Of a stretch of DNA of 64,000 nucleotides, positions 50,513 through 61,324 are shown in pieces. The stretch spans positions 62,001-126,000 of the forward strand of contig OOIN01000021.1 in assembly GCA_900323505.1 (NCBI GenBank). The letters run 5' to 3'. This DNA comes from Ustilago trichophora. Lineage: Eukaryota > Basidiomycota > Ustilaginomycetes > Ustilaginales > Ustilaginaceae. A model generated the notes under the pieces. It was not told the DNA's origin. It searched no databases and worked only from the letters and a program-made list of their open reading frames with translations. A program made the translations under genes and the position numbers. Within the stretch, counting starts at the first letter, position 1; the number at the start of each line of letters is the position of its first letter.

Positions 50513-50864
50513 TATTTTCCAACTCTGCGGTTTGATGCTTCAATATATACCCTCTTGGATGTGTTCTCGTCGTTTTCTTGTTGTGTTTTGGTGTGTGTGT
50601 GTGTGCGTGTGTGTGTACAGCTGGATGGGAAGTGTATGTGAGAGAGTAGGAGTGAGGTGCTGGATTCGCTGTGTTGGAGAGACGGTGCGAAGGATCGGCG
50701 AATTAGTCGGAATCCCCGTTGGACCCTGAACAATTTTGTGTCCGACCAACATGCAACTTTTTCCATCTCTTGCTTTTCTTTCTTTCGCATCACCCTTCTT
50801 CCCCTCTCGTCATTGCTACATTCCCGCGACCACCACCACCACAACCACCATCATCAACATCATC
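50513..50864. other. Intergenic: ERF4 3' end and promoter of the SRR1-like gene
   Basis: Contains an interrupted GT repeat at 50591-50616. An ATG at 50751 is in frame with the downstream gene and could extend it by 38 residues. Confidence 0.5.
50591..50616 (+). repeat. GT dinucleotide repeat (one interruption)
   Basis: GT units with a single GC interruption, in the intergenic region. Confidence 0.85.
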
Positions 50865-52286
50865 ATGGGGGATACCCAGCAAGAAGATCAAGAAGCGCCC
50901 TTTGAATATGTAAAATCCAGACGGAGGACCAAACATCCGCATCGTCCGCCTCCAACAGTAACAGCGACAAGATCTGGTCCGTCTTCCTCCTCCTCCTCCG
51001 TCTTCAAGGCTGGAACGAGCTATAGCAACAGTAGCGGTAGTATAACGGGCTCCAGTAGCGGTGGGTTTACCTACTCGGCGGCGTCTCGAAGTGGCGATGG
51101 AAAGAAAAGGAACAAGGGCAGGAGTCGGAATGGAATAGTAGTGGTGCTGAGTGAGGAAGAGGAGGCGCAGCGGGCGGTCAAAAGGGCGGGTGAGATGGTG
51201 GATGTTTTCGTTAGGTATCTATCATCCGAGCTGCACTCGATACCGGACGGGAAGGGAGATGAGCTCGGGATAGGGGAAAGAGGGAGGAGTTACGCAGGGA
51301 AGATGAGGGACTGTCTTGAGGCTGTATGGCCTCGATCCTTGCACCAGCGGGTGGATCTTCACAGCAAGGCTGCTAAACAGGATGGAAAGGGGGATACGGA
51401 AGAGTCTCGCAACGAGGAAAAGGAAGCATCCAAAGCGAAAAGGAAGATGACACCGGCGATATCGAGCAAGATCGTATGCCTGGGTCTGGGTTCGCCGCTC
51501 ACCTCGAAAAGTGCACAGGTTCAACTTGCGCTTTTGGTCGTTCTACGACGTTGGCTCTCGCTCCTCCTTGGCCCCAATACCCATTCGAATACCCATCGAG
51601 AAGAGGAAGGGGAGGTATCAGAATCGATAGCGACTCCAAACGAGGCTCAACGGGAGGGATCGAGGGATGGGAGGTGGGAAGAAGTGGATCAAGGAAGAGG
51701 TGGGGTAGAATGCGTAGCGTACGATCCTGTTTTCACAGCTTTGGATGAGGTGTTGCTCTTACGGTATGGAGTTGCAGTTGCTCGACCGGCCGCGGATACA
51801 GGCGCAAACGCTGAAGCCGGTGAAGCATCGATCCCAAACCCCGATACAGACCCAACCCTGCACCGCAGCATAGAATCCCACTACACCTCTATCCAAACCC
51901 CCACCCTCCTCTACATGCCTCACTGCGACAGGGAACTCTACGAACATATACTATCCCTCAACTACCCTCCTCCACCACCATCATCATCAACACCTCCTCC
52001 TTCATTTTCACCATCACAAACCATCCCGATCGTACTTCTCAGCAACGTCCTCACCAACTACGCAACGTTTACCTCGAACCTCGAAACATCCTCTCCCACC
52101 CTTTCGTGGCTAATGGATCAATTCACCGTCGTACAAGTACCCAATTGGGACAACGGGAAACGAACAGCTTTGGTAGAGCAAGGCAAACAAGACGACGAGT
52201 TGAACATGACATCGGAATCGATCGGAGGATTCGTAAATGGTTGGGATAGAAATGCTTTGAGAGATCTTGCTTTTCACTGGTTGTGA
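50865..52286 (+). CDS. SRR1-domain protein (SRR1/Ber1-like)
   Basis: A 473-residue intronless protein. The SRR1 domain is shared by the plant clock/light gene SRR1 and yeast Ber1, whose biochemical role is poorly understood; links to heme and microtubule phenotypes have been reported. Family blocks seen in order: KIVCLGLGSPLTSKSAQVQLAL, then YDPVFTALDEVLL with a following GVAVA, then TLLYMPHCDRELYEHIL, and IPIVLLSNVLTNY. The first 120 residues are Ser-rich and basic, and a Pro/Ser stretch interrupts the domain before IPIVLL. I chose the ATG at 50865 (CATCATGG); an in-frame ATG at 50751 would add 38 residues of no recognisable character. An AATAAA lies at 52398-52403, downstream of the stop. 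It converges on NSE4. Confidence 0.87.
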   Translation: MGDTQQEDQEAPFEYVKSRRRTKHPHRPPPTVTATRSGPSSSSSSVFKAGTSYSNSSGSITGSSSGGFTYSAASRSGDGKKRNKGRSRNGIVVVLSEEEEAQRAVKRAGEMVDVFVRYLSSELHSIPDGKGDELGIGERGRSYAGKMRDCLEAVWPRSLHQRVDLHSKAAKQDGKGDTEESRNEEKEASKAKRKMTPAISSKIVCLGLGSPLTSKSAQVQLALLVVLRRWLSLLLGPNTHSNTHREEEGEVSESIATPNEAQREGSRDGRWEEVDQGRGGVECVAYDPVFTALDEVLLLRYGVAVARPAADTGANAEAGEASIPNPDTDPTLHRSIESHYTSIQTPTLLYMPHCDRELYEHILSLNYPPPPPSSSTPPPSFSPSQTIPIVLLSNVLTNYATFTSNLETSSPTLSWLMDQFTVVQVPNWDNGKRTALVEQGKQDDELNMTSESIGGFVNGWDRNALRDLAFHWL

Positions 52287-52484
52287 AACTCCAACCTTTT
52301 TGGCCGCATCCCACATCTGTCACAAATCACAAAGCACTTTTCCTTGGCAAACCCTTCATCCATACACATACACCACACGGAAGCATATGTTTGCCCAATA
52401 AAAAAATCATCCAACACCACCCGTCGCTTTGTGATCTGATATAAACTCGTAAAGCTGTTCATTTGCGGAACTTCATCCTCTCTC

Positions 52485-53799
52485 CTATTCTTCCCCTTCT
52501 TCGGCAGCAGCAGCAGTGGCAGTAGCAGCGGCAGCTAAAGCCTCCCTACCACTTAAAGGATCTACCCGATTCGGCCTGGTAGGAATAATGCTTCGCTCAA
52601 TGTTGTACAGTTGAATAGACTCCAAGTAAGTGGGATAGTCAATCTCCATGATAAACTGTTTGCTTCCTGCTTCTTCCTCTTCGCCGGCCGCTTCGCCGTC
52701 TTCTTCGGAGGGGGGTTCGGCGATCGCTGTTTCATTCCAACCATCACATCGATTGCGCCGCATAAGCATTTCAGAAAAGATGAAAAAAAAATTAAAAAAT
52801 TCCATCGTTAGCCATACCATTCTCACTGTCAAAGACAACCACGTAGAGGGCAGGAAGACGAATTCCGTCGGGGCCAGGGTCTACCTTACCAAGCACAGCA
52901 TTGCCGTCTTTATCCGTGCGCAGACTAGCTTTGTTTTCCTTGATTAGAAAGCTAACGTGGAAGAAATTCTCCACGGTATTGACAAAGCTGTCGGGATCGA
53001 CTGCAAACTTGAAGAGACATACGCCTCGGGGACCTTGCTGTGAGAGCAACTGGGCAACTTTGAGGATTTGAGATGTGCTTTCTCGACCGGCGCTGTTTTG
53101 CAGATCGGTCTGTTGGAGCGCCCGAGGGGCGGTACGTTCTGCGGGGGCTTCTTCTCGTGTACGCTGCGTGTTTGTTCGACGTTGTTTTGGTCTAATCTCC
53201 AATGGTCCAAGTAGGAAATCCATTGTAACGGCTCGGGTGGATAAGGTGGCTGCTAAGCCACCCAACTTGGCCCAATCCCATCGTTCGAGATTCCTCCCAT
53301 TTCCCCCTCGTCCATCCTCATCTTCATCATCATCGCTATCATCCCCCCTCCCACCACCACCTCTCCCAGCACCCCTCACAGGCGCCGCCTCTCCACCTAG
53401 ATACCTCGCCAGCCTAGTCACAAACTCATGCGTATCAAAGGCATCCCCATGCAGCTTCATCTTTTTCGCCATCCGAGCCCCCATCTCCGACATGCTACCC
53501 AACGTCTTTGTATCCAAAATACTCTCACTCGGCGCCACTACACGTTCGTGAAGCTCGTCCGCTTTGACAATGAGCTCGAGAAGGTCTTTGGGTTTGATGG
53601 ATGAGTCGCGTTTGGATTCTTCCGCTTGGGCGATGAGCGCGCGGTAGTCGGAGCGAACTTGACGACGATCATTGATGTCTTGGCGCGGGTTGTAGATGAA
53701 ATTGCTGCTGTCGGTGGAAGGGCGCTTGCGAGGGGTGGAGGAAGAGGGCCCGGGTTGTGAGTGGACCTCTTGGGAGGAATGATGGGTGGAGCGCGGCAT
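52485..53799 (-). CDS. NSE4: SMC5/6 complex kleisin Nse4, one intron
   Basis: It is the non-SMC subunit bridging Smc5 and Smc6 heads and binding Nse1/Nse3, needed for recombinational repair. Exons on the minus strand: 53799-52818 and 52726-52485, giving 407 residues (yeast 402). Family segments: IYNPRQDINDRRQVRSDYRALI and LHERVVAPSESILDTKTL near the N-terminus, DWAKLGGLAA, GVCLFKFAVDP with NTVENFFHVSFLI, and the winged-helix C-terminus FIMEIDYPTYLESIQLYNI. A Gly/Asp-rich insertion lies near residues 150-175. The start has the context CCACCATGC. Two donors nine bases apart (52826 GTGAGA and 52817 GTATGG) both keep frame with the AACAG acceptor, so the junction is uncertain by three residues. 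Without splicing, the first frame stops early and loses the C-terminal domain. Confidence 0.9.
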
Positions 53800-54543
53800 G
53801 GTGGATACAGCGCTAGGTGAAAGACAGAAGGTCGGGCGGGGTTGAGGTTGATATGGGCGTCGCGTAAGCTTGATGAGGAGAGTATAAAGCACTGAGTTGC
53901 CAATTACGGATCACGTAGCCTGACCGATATGGCCAATGTGTAGTGAAAGCTTTCGTAAGGTGATGTGAGGGAATTGTCCGCTCAGCCGATGATAGTCGGT
54001 CACGACGAGTAGTTAGTAGAAGAAGTAGATGCGGAAGAAGACTCGAGATGTCGAGCGTAAGAAAAAGTGTTGGATTAGGTCTGTGAAGGTTCGCAGCTGT
54101 CCAGATGTGGAGAGTGACAGTCGCGCTCTTCTGCCTTGATTCTCGAAAGAGAACCAAAAATCGGGCGCGTCACACGCGTGCACTCGGCCCTCTCGCGCTA
54201 ATTAAGCCCCACCAATGGGCACACTCTTACACACACCTCTCAGCTCCCATAGGCCCGGTTGAACCTATCATGACCCACAGTCACGGCAGTGAAAACCCTC
54301 GGCGTTTCGGCGACGATCTGTACAAGTAATCGTCACATTGCAAGGTAGAGGATCCCATCTTGGACCCAAGGAACAAACAGAAAAAAACAAGGACGGCAAA
54401 ACTGCATAGAAGAGCCTCAGCTGGCACTTCTACACTCAAGCAAAAAATCAGAATGTAGAGTGTATATGTTGTGCAAAAACCAAAAACCAAATCCATCAGG
54501 TGCACACCAGCGCGCTACCATTGCGGATCGAGTATTTCAGTGC
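53800..54543. other. Intergenic: NSE4 promoter and YPT1 3' end
   Basis: No gene is seen. Both flanking genes read leftward, so this holds the NSE4 promoter (left side) and the YPT1 3' untranslated region (right side). Confidence 0.45.
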
Positions 54544-55730
54544 TTAACAGCATCCACCGTTGGACTGCTGCGAAACATTCTGACCCTGACCAACCTTGAG
54601 CGTGCTCTTGCCACCAGCCTGGTTGTTGACGGTGCTGCTTCCCATACGATCCTTGATCTGCTTGGCCATGGTCAAGAAGGCCTGCTCGACGTTGGTCGCC
54701 GACTTGGCCGAGGTCTCGAGGAATGGGATCTGCAGCTGGTCGGCAAACTCCTTGGCAGTGGCGTACTCTACCACCTTCTTGTTGGTCAAATCCGACTTGT
54801 TACCGACGAGAAGCTTGTTGACGCCTTCGCAGGCGTATCGGTCAATCTCTTGGAGCCACTGCTTGACGTTGCTGAATGTGTCGTTGTCTGTGACGTCGTA
54901 GACGACAATGATACCGTGAGCACCGCGGTAGTATGACGAGGTGATGGTTCGGAATCGCTCCTGTCCGGCAGTGTCCCACTGTTGTCAGGCAGAGTAGCAT
55001 AGAAGGTGAAGCAAAGAAAAGAGTCAGTTTCAGCTTTTTCGATATCAACCTTTGCTGTCATGCACCGCCGCCGTCTGCTCTTTGTCTATCCCAAAAAGCT
55101 GCATGCTTTTGCGGTCTTGCCTTGAGCCTCATTGCAGAAGCTGCGATAACGGCAACGTCTGAGCTGTTCTAGGCTATGCTCTTGCGCCTGGCTGGTTGAA
55201 CGTGTGAGGCTTTAAAAAAGCGGTAGCCGAGCGTTGTTCAACAAATCATGCGGAAGATCCTTTGTCCGTGAACCTCCACTTTGATCTCCAAAGTAGTGCA
55301 GCGATATGCTCCGATTGCAGTGGTGCAAGGGCTCCTAGGATGGCAGCGGCGGGTGAGTAACGTGGCAGACTGCAACTATGGCATTTTGTACTCACAATCT
55401 GAAGCTTGACAGTCTTGCCCTCGAGCTCGATGGTGCGGATCTTGAAGTCGACACCGATGGCTGCAAGACGGGAGGGGCACGAGCAGTAGCAAGAACGAGC
55501 GGAAAAGAGGAAGGGAAATGTGTTAGCAAATACTGTTGGAAGTCGATGCATGAAAGGGCATACGTCGCTGATTCGATGCGACTGGGCGTATAGGAATGCT
55601 CACTGGAAATGTAGGACTCAGTGTAGGTGTCGTCGGCGAATCGAAGAAGAAGACATGACTTTCCGACACCCGAGTCACCGATAAGCAAGAGCTTGAAGAG
55701 GTAGTCGTAATCGGCAGAGAGACCGGCCAT
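54544..55730 (-). CDS. YPT1: Rab GTPase Ypt1 (Rab1), three exons
   Basis: It is an essential Rab for ER-to-Golgi traffic and autophagy initiation. Minus-strand exons: 55730-55604, 55460-55396, 54978-54544, giving 208 residues (yeast 206). GTP-binding motifs: P-loop GDSGVGKS at 18-25, the switch I Thr in YISTIGVDF built across intron 1, [22 protein letters not shown] from residue 65 (switch II), NKSD, and ETSAKS. The chain ends in CysCys for double geranylgeranylation. Intron 1 is 143 bases; intron 2 (417 bases) is unusually long and splits exactly before WDTAGQ. All phases agree. Sec4 or Rab8 is less likely, given the [18 protein letters not shown] start typical of Ypt1. Confidence 0.97.
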
Positions 55731-57887
55731 GTTGATTGAAATGCAGCTGGGTTACAGAAAGGACCCAGACGAGATGTGTGTGCGTGTATGTGTTTGGCTA
55801 GATGTGATCCGTGGTGAGGAGCGGCTGCAGAGCAAGGTGGCGCAGCGTGTAGCGGGGTATCGAATGCAACAGAGTGGGTCGACGTGGAATGTGAGACCCA
55901 AGGTAGCGCGAGGTTGACAAGGTGAAGGAAGGGATGATGGTAGTGGAGGAGATTGTTTGGATTGCACAGCAACAGAGACACACCCAAGCGATCCCCGGGC
56001 GTCCGCAGCTGCTGCCACAGCCGCTGCTGTTGCGCGTGCATGTCTCTGGCTCTCACAAAACTGCGCCTCTCGACTGACGCACAGCACACGCAACTTTGAT
56101 TTTGTTGAAATCTCAGGGTGGAGAGGGCGACCTCGAAATTTGAGTGTGCGGTGCACTCGGAGCCTCCTTTGAATCTTTGAGGGGAGAAAGAGAGAACGGC
56201 GTCAATTTTGGAAACAGGGGGGGACACGTAACGTTATTTAATATTTGGTATTTGAACCTTGGGCTCTCTCTGAGGATGACGTGCAGCCTCGGAGATTACA
56301 AAGTTGAAGGCGGCTGCGTACAAAGCCTTGAAAGGCACTACAAAATACAAAATCAATAGACGCAAAGAAAAGATTAGGCTGCGCTGTGGTCCCGAAAAGT
56401 GACACTCAGATGGCTGCCTGTCAACGTGGCTGTGAAACTCGACCCGATCGACATACAGCATATTGCTGCTACTGAACAGGACGCTTGAACGTTTGGAAAC
56501 ACCAGCTTCGTCCATCTGTCTGTAGATCAATCCAAGAGTGTCTTGAACAAGTGCGCGGAAGAGAGTCCACTCCACGCTTTGAGAGCCGCATGTCTTTGAT
56601 GTACATTTATGGAGAAAGTGGGGTCAAGGAAGCTCACGGAAATACTCCAACAAAGCTTTGAGTGAGTGGGGGTGTCGACTGCGTCCGCGAGTGCCGGTCA
56701 TGAATGCCGATAGTCGCGTGGCTCAGGCAGAGAAGAGAAACCACCATATCGCCTGGATGGAAAGGAAGCTCGCAGTTGTCGGAAAGGATGGTGGCTCTCT
56801 CAAGCTCGCAATGACAAGATCGGGAGGCAGCGAGCAGCCATCGATCCGATGCATGAGCGATTGTCGTTTGTACCGGATCATTGTCGCGGCCATCGTTGAC
56901 ATGGTCCACTCACACAACAAGGTCAAGCTGCCGAGAAGTGAGACCCTCAAGACCCGATCGGAAAAGGCCGACGGCGAGATCCGTTTTGAGCGAGGTCAAT
57001 GACGAGCATTGTGGCGATATCGATCGGAAAGTACAGTACAAAAGTAGAGTGGCCATGAGGCTGTTCAGAGAAGAGCGAATCGAGGGTCGCCTGTGGCCCA
57101 ATTCACGAGATCGGAATGGGATCGGGTGATTCTTGTGAATCCGAAGAGTCTGAAGAGCAAACCAAATTTCAGCGCAGTATTCGATTAGGCCAGATCGGCG
57201 GCATGCCGAACGAGAAGATCGCGTGGCTACAAATTTCAATTCAATTGTTCAGAGTCACGCAGCTCTTGAATTTGAGCTTTTTTGGCTGAGTCTCGGGAAC
57301 TGCCGCTTACTTCGGCCATCTTCTTGTTTCAACCCATACACGCCCTGAATTGCCGAAGCTCGTACTCTTTCCTCATATCATCATCATCATCATCATCATC
57401 ACAACATATGCCTCACCAGCATCACTTTCTCCGGTGAAAGTGACGCTAGCCTTGCACCCCTCATTCCCATTATCACAACCCTCGAACCCCTGCGCATTAA
57501 CTGCGATATTCCCTTCGCACGCACACGAAGCTCGCTACCAAGTCCCTCTCTTTCTACGGCGCTCCAGGTCCGAGCAGCTTTGCATCGAACCCTGTCATCG
57601 CGGCCTCTGCTCTAGCATTCTTGCACTCAAAGCGTCGACGTTCCATACCGAGGTCCACCTCCGCGCAATCTATCCTCTCGGCTTCCACCTCTACGCTCTA
57701 CAACATTGTCCACTCAATTCGCACATTTAAGCTCTCACCAAGCACCAAGCGATAAGCTTAATCCTCTGTGGTTGTCCTCTGTTTCGGCTAAAAGCAACAG
57801 ACCCTGATCCGTTGTTGATATATAGCACAACACACACTTCAACCACTTCCTCGACGACCAACCTTCCACATCTCGATCTGCCTCTCT
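55731..57887. other. Intergenic: divergent promoters of YPT1 and the dioxygenase fusion
   Basis: About 2.2 kb with no gene I can support. The left 250 bases read on the minus strand as an ATG-free YPT1 leader. From about 57420 the plus strand is C-rich, leader-like sequence for the fusion gene. Small frames at 56234-57239 on both strands have no recognisable motif; a multi-exon or non-coding gene here cannot be excluded. Confidence 0.45.
57377..57400 (+). repeat. (ATC)8 microsatellite
   Basis: Eight perfect ATC units in the upstream region of the fusion gene. Confidence 0.9.
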
Positions 57888-57998
<111 letters not shown>

Positions 57999-58004
57999 CC
58001 CAAA

Positions 58005-61000
58005 ATGACCATCACATCGAGCAATACTGCTGGTCCCAGCCGCCTCTCCGCCTCCGCCTCCTCCAACCTCTCCACCTCGCCCAAAAAGACCTTCTACCCC
58101 GTCTGGCCAGAGACCCATGATGAGGCAGAGTACTTTGAAGTGCCTCCAGACCACTTCTTGGCTCAGCAGCGAGGTAACCACAAAGCTCGCCAGCCTAGCA
58201 CATCTGAACATGCCTCTGCTCCTCGACGTGCTTCCACTTCTTCCACTTCCACCATCAGCGACACTTCCATGCCCATCGCCTCCTCCAGCATTGCATCGGA
58301 TCCTGCTACCTCTTCCTTTATTCCACCCTCACTGCAGCCACTGTCAGAGCTAGCTACCGCAGTGCAAGCGGGCATCCCAGCCGTCCCATCCTCTCTCGGT
58401 CACGTCACTGGCCCTCTTGACCGTCTCACAGATGCAGTACCACGCCCTGCCGGCTTCTCCACCGTCGACGAACACATCCCCGACACGTCCACGCTAGCTG
58501 CTGCCGACTTCGACGTTGACGTCCGTTCCGGTTTCCTCCCTCCCGAGGCACCCGTCCAGCGCCTTAGCGGCCCGCACGCCGACCACTGGGAGCATGCCCT
58601 CGACCAAGCCAAGAGCATCCCACTCATGCAGGGCGGCGGCGGTGCCACCATCACCCAGCATCAGCGACTCCTCGCTCGTCGTTGGCGTCGCTCCCTTCGC
58701 GAGATGCCAGTCCTACCTCTCTCTGACCAGCTCGCCAACGACATCCGCTTCGCCCGTCGTGGTCACGTCGTCCTCTCGTTCCTTGCCCATTTCTACATTC
58801 ACAGTCAGCCGCGTAAATCAGATGATGCTGCCTCCGTAGCATCTCAGAGCAGCTGGCTCAGCATTTTCTCTCGCAAATCCGCCGAGCAGCTTCAGGACGA
58901 GCAGGATCTTGCGGACGAGCTTGCAGGCAAATACTTGCGTCGTGTCCCTGCCGCCATCGCAGTACCCTGGGTTCAGCTCTCTCAGAAACTCGACTTGCCT
59001 CCCGTCCTCACCTACGCCACCACCGTGCTCTGGAACTGGAACTACATCGACCCTTCGCGCGGTCTCGAACCCGACAACCTCCGCATCATCGAGACCTTCA
59101 CCGCCACACCCTCCGAGTTCCACTTCTTCTTTACTTCTCTTCTCATCGAAGCAAGAGGCGTCGAGGCACTCGAGCTCATGCGTGTCAGTTTGGATGAGGC
59201 CTTCGTCGCCGATCGTGTGGCGCGCCGTCGAATTGCCGGCTATCTCAACAGGCTCGCTGCCGTCATCAAGGACCTTACCAAGCTCCTTCACGACGTTCGC
59301 ACCGATTGCGACCCCAAGATCTTCTACTGGGGCATCCGACCCTGGTTCGTCGGCAGCGACACGGTCGAAAAGGGTGAGGAAGCCGGATGGCACTTTGAAG
59401 GCGTCGACCCTGAGGGCGTCAGGCGCGTCTTCTCTGGCCCCTCCGCTGGTCAAAGCACTGTCATTCACGCCATCGACGTTTTCCTGGATGTCGATCATAC
59501 ACGCCGAAAGGAGCGTCTCAATCGCCCTGCTGCTGCCAACACAGGTGATGCACGTGGTGCCGATGCCACCTTCATGGAGAGGATGTCGCTCTACATGCCT
59601 GGTCATCACCGAGCTTTCCTCTCACACCTCCGCAGCATCTCTTTTGATGACAGCGAAGATGACGAAGACGAGGAGGCTGACCTCCACACCTCTATCACGT
59701 CTGACGATGCCGCTGACACGGACGCCCATGGTGAGGTTCAGCCTCGCGAGCTCCCCCATCCCATCCGCAGCCTTGCGCTCAAGGCCAAGACCGACGAGCA
59801 CGACGAGGGTCTGCCTGCCGCCTACGACAATGCGCTCAAGGAGCTCAAAGGTTTGCGCGATGAGCACATGAAGATCGCCTACCTCTACATTGTCGCACAG
59901 GCACGTGGCTCTCCCCCTCATGCCTATGCCCCTCTGCCCAAGGGTTTCACTGGTGAACCTGTTGTGGACCGACGTATGGCTGCCAAGGCCAAGACAAACG
60001 CCGATGCAGAGGCTGAGGCGGACGCAGCTCTCGACACCAACTCCAAGGACAATGGTGGAGGTGCAAAGGGCACCGGAGGAACAGATTTGGTGAGTTTCCT
60101 CCGCGACTGCCGAGTCAACACCATTGATGCGCTCATCATGGCAAAGGACGCCGTCGTTGCTTCCTCCTCGACACTATCGCCCGCCACTTCATCCAAGGCT
60201 GCCGACGCTGCAGGGAACTCATCAGGTCAGTCCACATGTTCCGCCCCTTCTTCTCAGTCCACTCAGAGCCAAGACGCTTCTTCCTCAGCGCCTGGCTTGA
60301 CTGCTGCGCCTCAAAACATCTTGACTGACCAAGCCGCCTCTGCTTCTTTAACACCAACGTCCGATTCGGAATTGCAGATCTGGGCCGTTGATATCTCTCA
60401 GCAGACCAACATCACCGAGAGTGAATTGCAACATCTCGTCACCACGCTGTTACCGGGATTGGCAAACGCAGGAGATCGAGAAAAGGTCGTGAAGTACTAT
60501 CGCCACGTAGACCGTGTCCGTTCCCTAGTTGCGCGCCTGCTCCCACGTCTTCTCATCGCAAAGCGCTTCGGCGTGGCGTGGGACAGCATCAGATTCGGCG
60601 CCACACCAGCAGGTCGACCTTTTCTCTCCGCACCCGAGCTCCCGATGCATCTCGATTTCAACATCTCGCACGACAGCGATTGGGTCGTCATGGCCTTCTG
60701 CATTGCCTCATCCTCCGAAAACAAAGTAGGTGCAGATGTGATGGCCCTCACCCTCCCTCGATATGAGCAGAACATTCGCTCATTTGTCGATACCATGGAT
60801 ATGGCCCTCACCCATAGCGAGACCAGCTGGGTTCTCGATCCTCTTATCTCCAACGGCGATAGCGAAGCCCTGAAGAGGCTGTATACGTTGTGGACATACA
60901 AGGAAGCCTACACAAAGAACCTAGGCATGGGTCTGGGCTTCGACTTTTCTCGCATCCAGTTTGATTTTCCTCCTTTGGCAACATCAAAGATGTCGATCGA

Positions 61001-61235
61001 TGGGAAGGTAGAGCTGGACTACAGCTTCATTGACGTGCTCTTGAGCCCGGTGCAGGCTGGCGGTGCGCCATCGCAGCTGGTCGTCTGTCAGGGCCCTCAC
61101 ACTGCGCTCAACGAGTCCGAGAGATTTGCACGACAAGTGAGCGCAGCAGAAGCTACACATTCAGGCCTTTTACGCACCGTATCACTGCACGACTTGATAC
61201 AAGACGCACGATCCATTGTCTCTGCATCATCATAG
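58005..61235 (+). CDS. Fusion protein: indoleamine 2,3-dioxygenase + 4'-phosphopantetheinyl transferase
   Basis: One uninterrupted 1076-residue frame. Residues 1-230 are Ser/Ala-rich. Residues about 233-712 are a fungal IDO, the heme enzyme opening the tryptophan indole ring on the way to kynurenine and NAD: AVPWVQLSQKLDLPPVLTY, FFFTSLLIEA with Ser378, Arg445 in GIRPWF, SGPSAGQST, a candidate heme-ligand His498 in DVDHT, MPGHHRAFL and KGTGGTDLVSFLRD. A Ser/Thr/Gln linker of about 75 residues follows. Residues about 790-1060 are an AASDHPPT/Lys5-type transferase that loads phosphopantetheine on carrier domains: LQIWAVDI, GRPFL, ISHDSDWVVMAF (His889), GADVM (Asp911), WTYKEAYTKNLGMGLGF (Lys966, Glu967). 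Substrates would include aminoadipate reductase and peptide synthetases. The linker has no stop codon and no clear second start. Activity of either half is inferred from motifs. Confidence 0.92.
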   Translation: MTITSSNTAGPSRLSASASSNLSTSPKKTFYPVWPETHDEAEYFEVPPDHFLAQQRGNHKARQPSTSEHASAPRRASTSSTSTISDTSMPIASSSIASDPATSSFIPPSLQPLSELATAVQAGIPAVPSSLGHVTGPLDRLTDAVPRPAGFSTVDEHIPDTSTLAAADFDVDVRSGFLPPEAPVQRLSGPHADHWEHALDQAKSIPLMQGGGGATITQHQRLLARRWRRSLREMPVLPLSDQLANDIRFARRGHVVLSFLAHFYIHSQPRKSDDAASVASQSSWLSIFSRKSAEQLQDEQDLADELAGKYLRRVPAAIAVPWVQLSQKLDLPPVLTYATTVLWNWNYIDPSRGLEPDNLRIIETFTATPSEFHFFFTSLLIEARGVEALELMRVSLDEAFVADRVARRRIAGYLNRLAAVIKDLTKLLHDVRTDCDPKIFYWGIRPWFVGSDTVEKGEEAGWHFEGVDPEGVRRVFSGPSAGQSTVIHAIDVFLDVDHTRRKERLNRPAAANTGDARGADATFMERMSLYMPGHHRAFLSHLRSISFDDSEDDEDEEADLHTSITSDDAADTDAHGEVQPRELPHPIRSLALKAKTDEHDEGLPAAYDNALKELKGLRDEHMKIAYLYIVAQARGSPPHAYAPLPKGFTGEPVVDRRMAAKAKTNADAEAEADAALDTNSKDNGGGAKGTGGTDLVSFLRDCRVNTIDALIMAKDAVVASSSTLSPATSSKAADAAGNSSGQSTCSAPSSQSTQSQDASSSAPGLTAAPQNILTDQAASASLTPTSDSELQIWAVDISQQTNITESELQHLVTTLLPGLANAGDREKVVKYYRHVDRVRSLVARLLPRLLIAKRFGVAWDSIRFGATPAGRPFLSAPELPMHLDFNISHDSDWVVMAFCIASSSENKVGADVMALTLPRYEQNIRSFVDTMDMALTHSETSWVLDPLISNGDSEALKRLYTLWTYKEAYTKNLGMGLGFDFSRIQFDFPPLATSKMSIDGKVELDYSFIDVLLSPVQAGGAPSQLVVCQGPHTALNESERFARQVSAAEATHSGLLRTVSLHDLIQDARSIVSASS

Positions 61236-61324
61236 AAGATTGCTCTTTGCAAATAGACTCTTGGCTTGTTTCAGCCGGATGCCAAATGTGTGAATGATCA
61301 TGGATGTATTTTGTGAGAGCAAAG

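Noticed and set aside
59486..59620. Loss of the IDO proximal heme histidine in the fusion protein
   Set aside because: Aligning to the human GGGHAAQ site puts Ala there, but I recall fungal enzymes carrying a histidine slightly upstream, and His498 in DVDHT fits that. A real alignment is needed before claiming inactivation.
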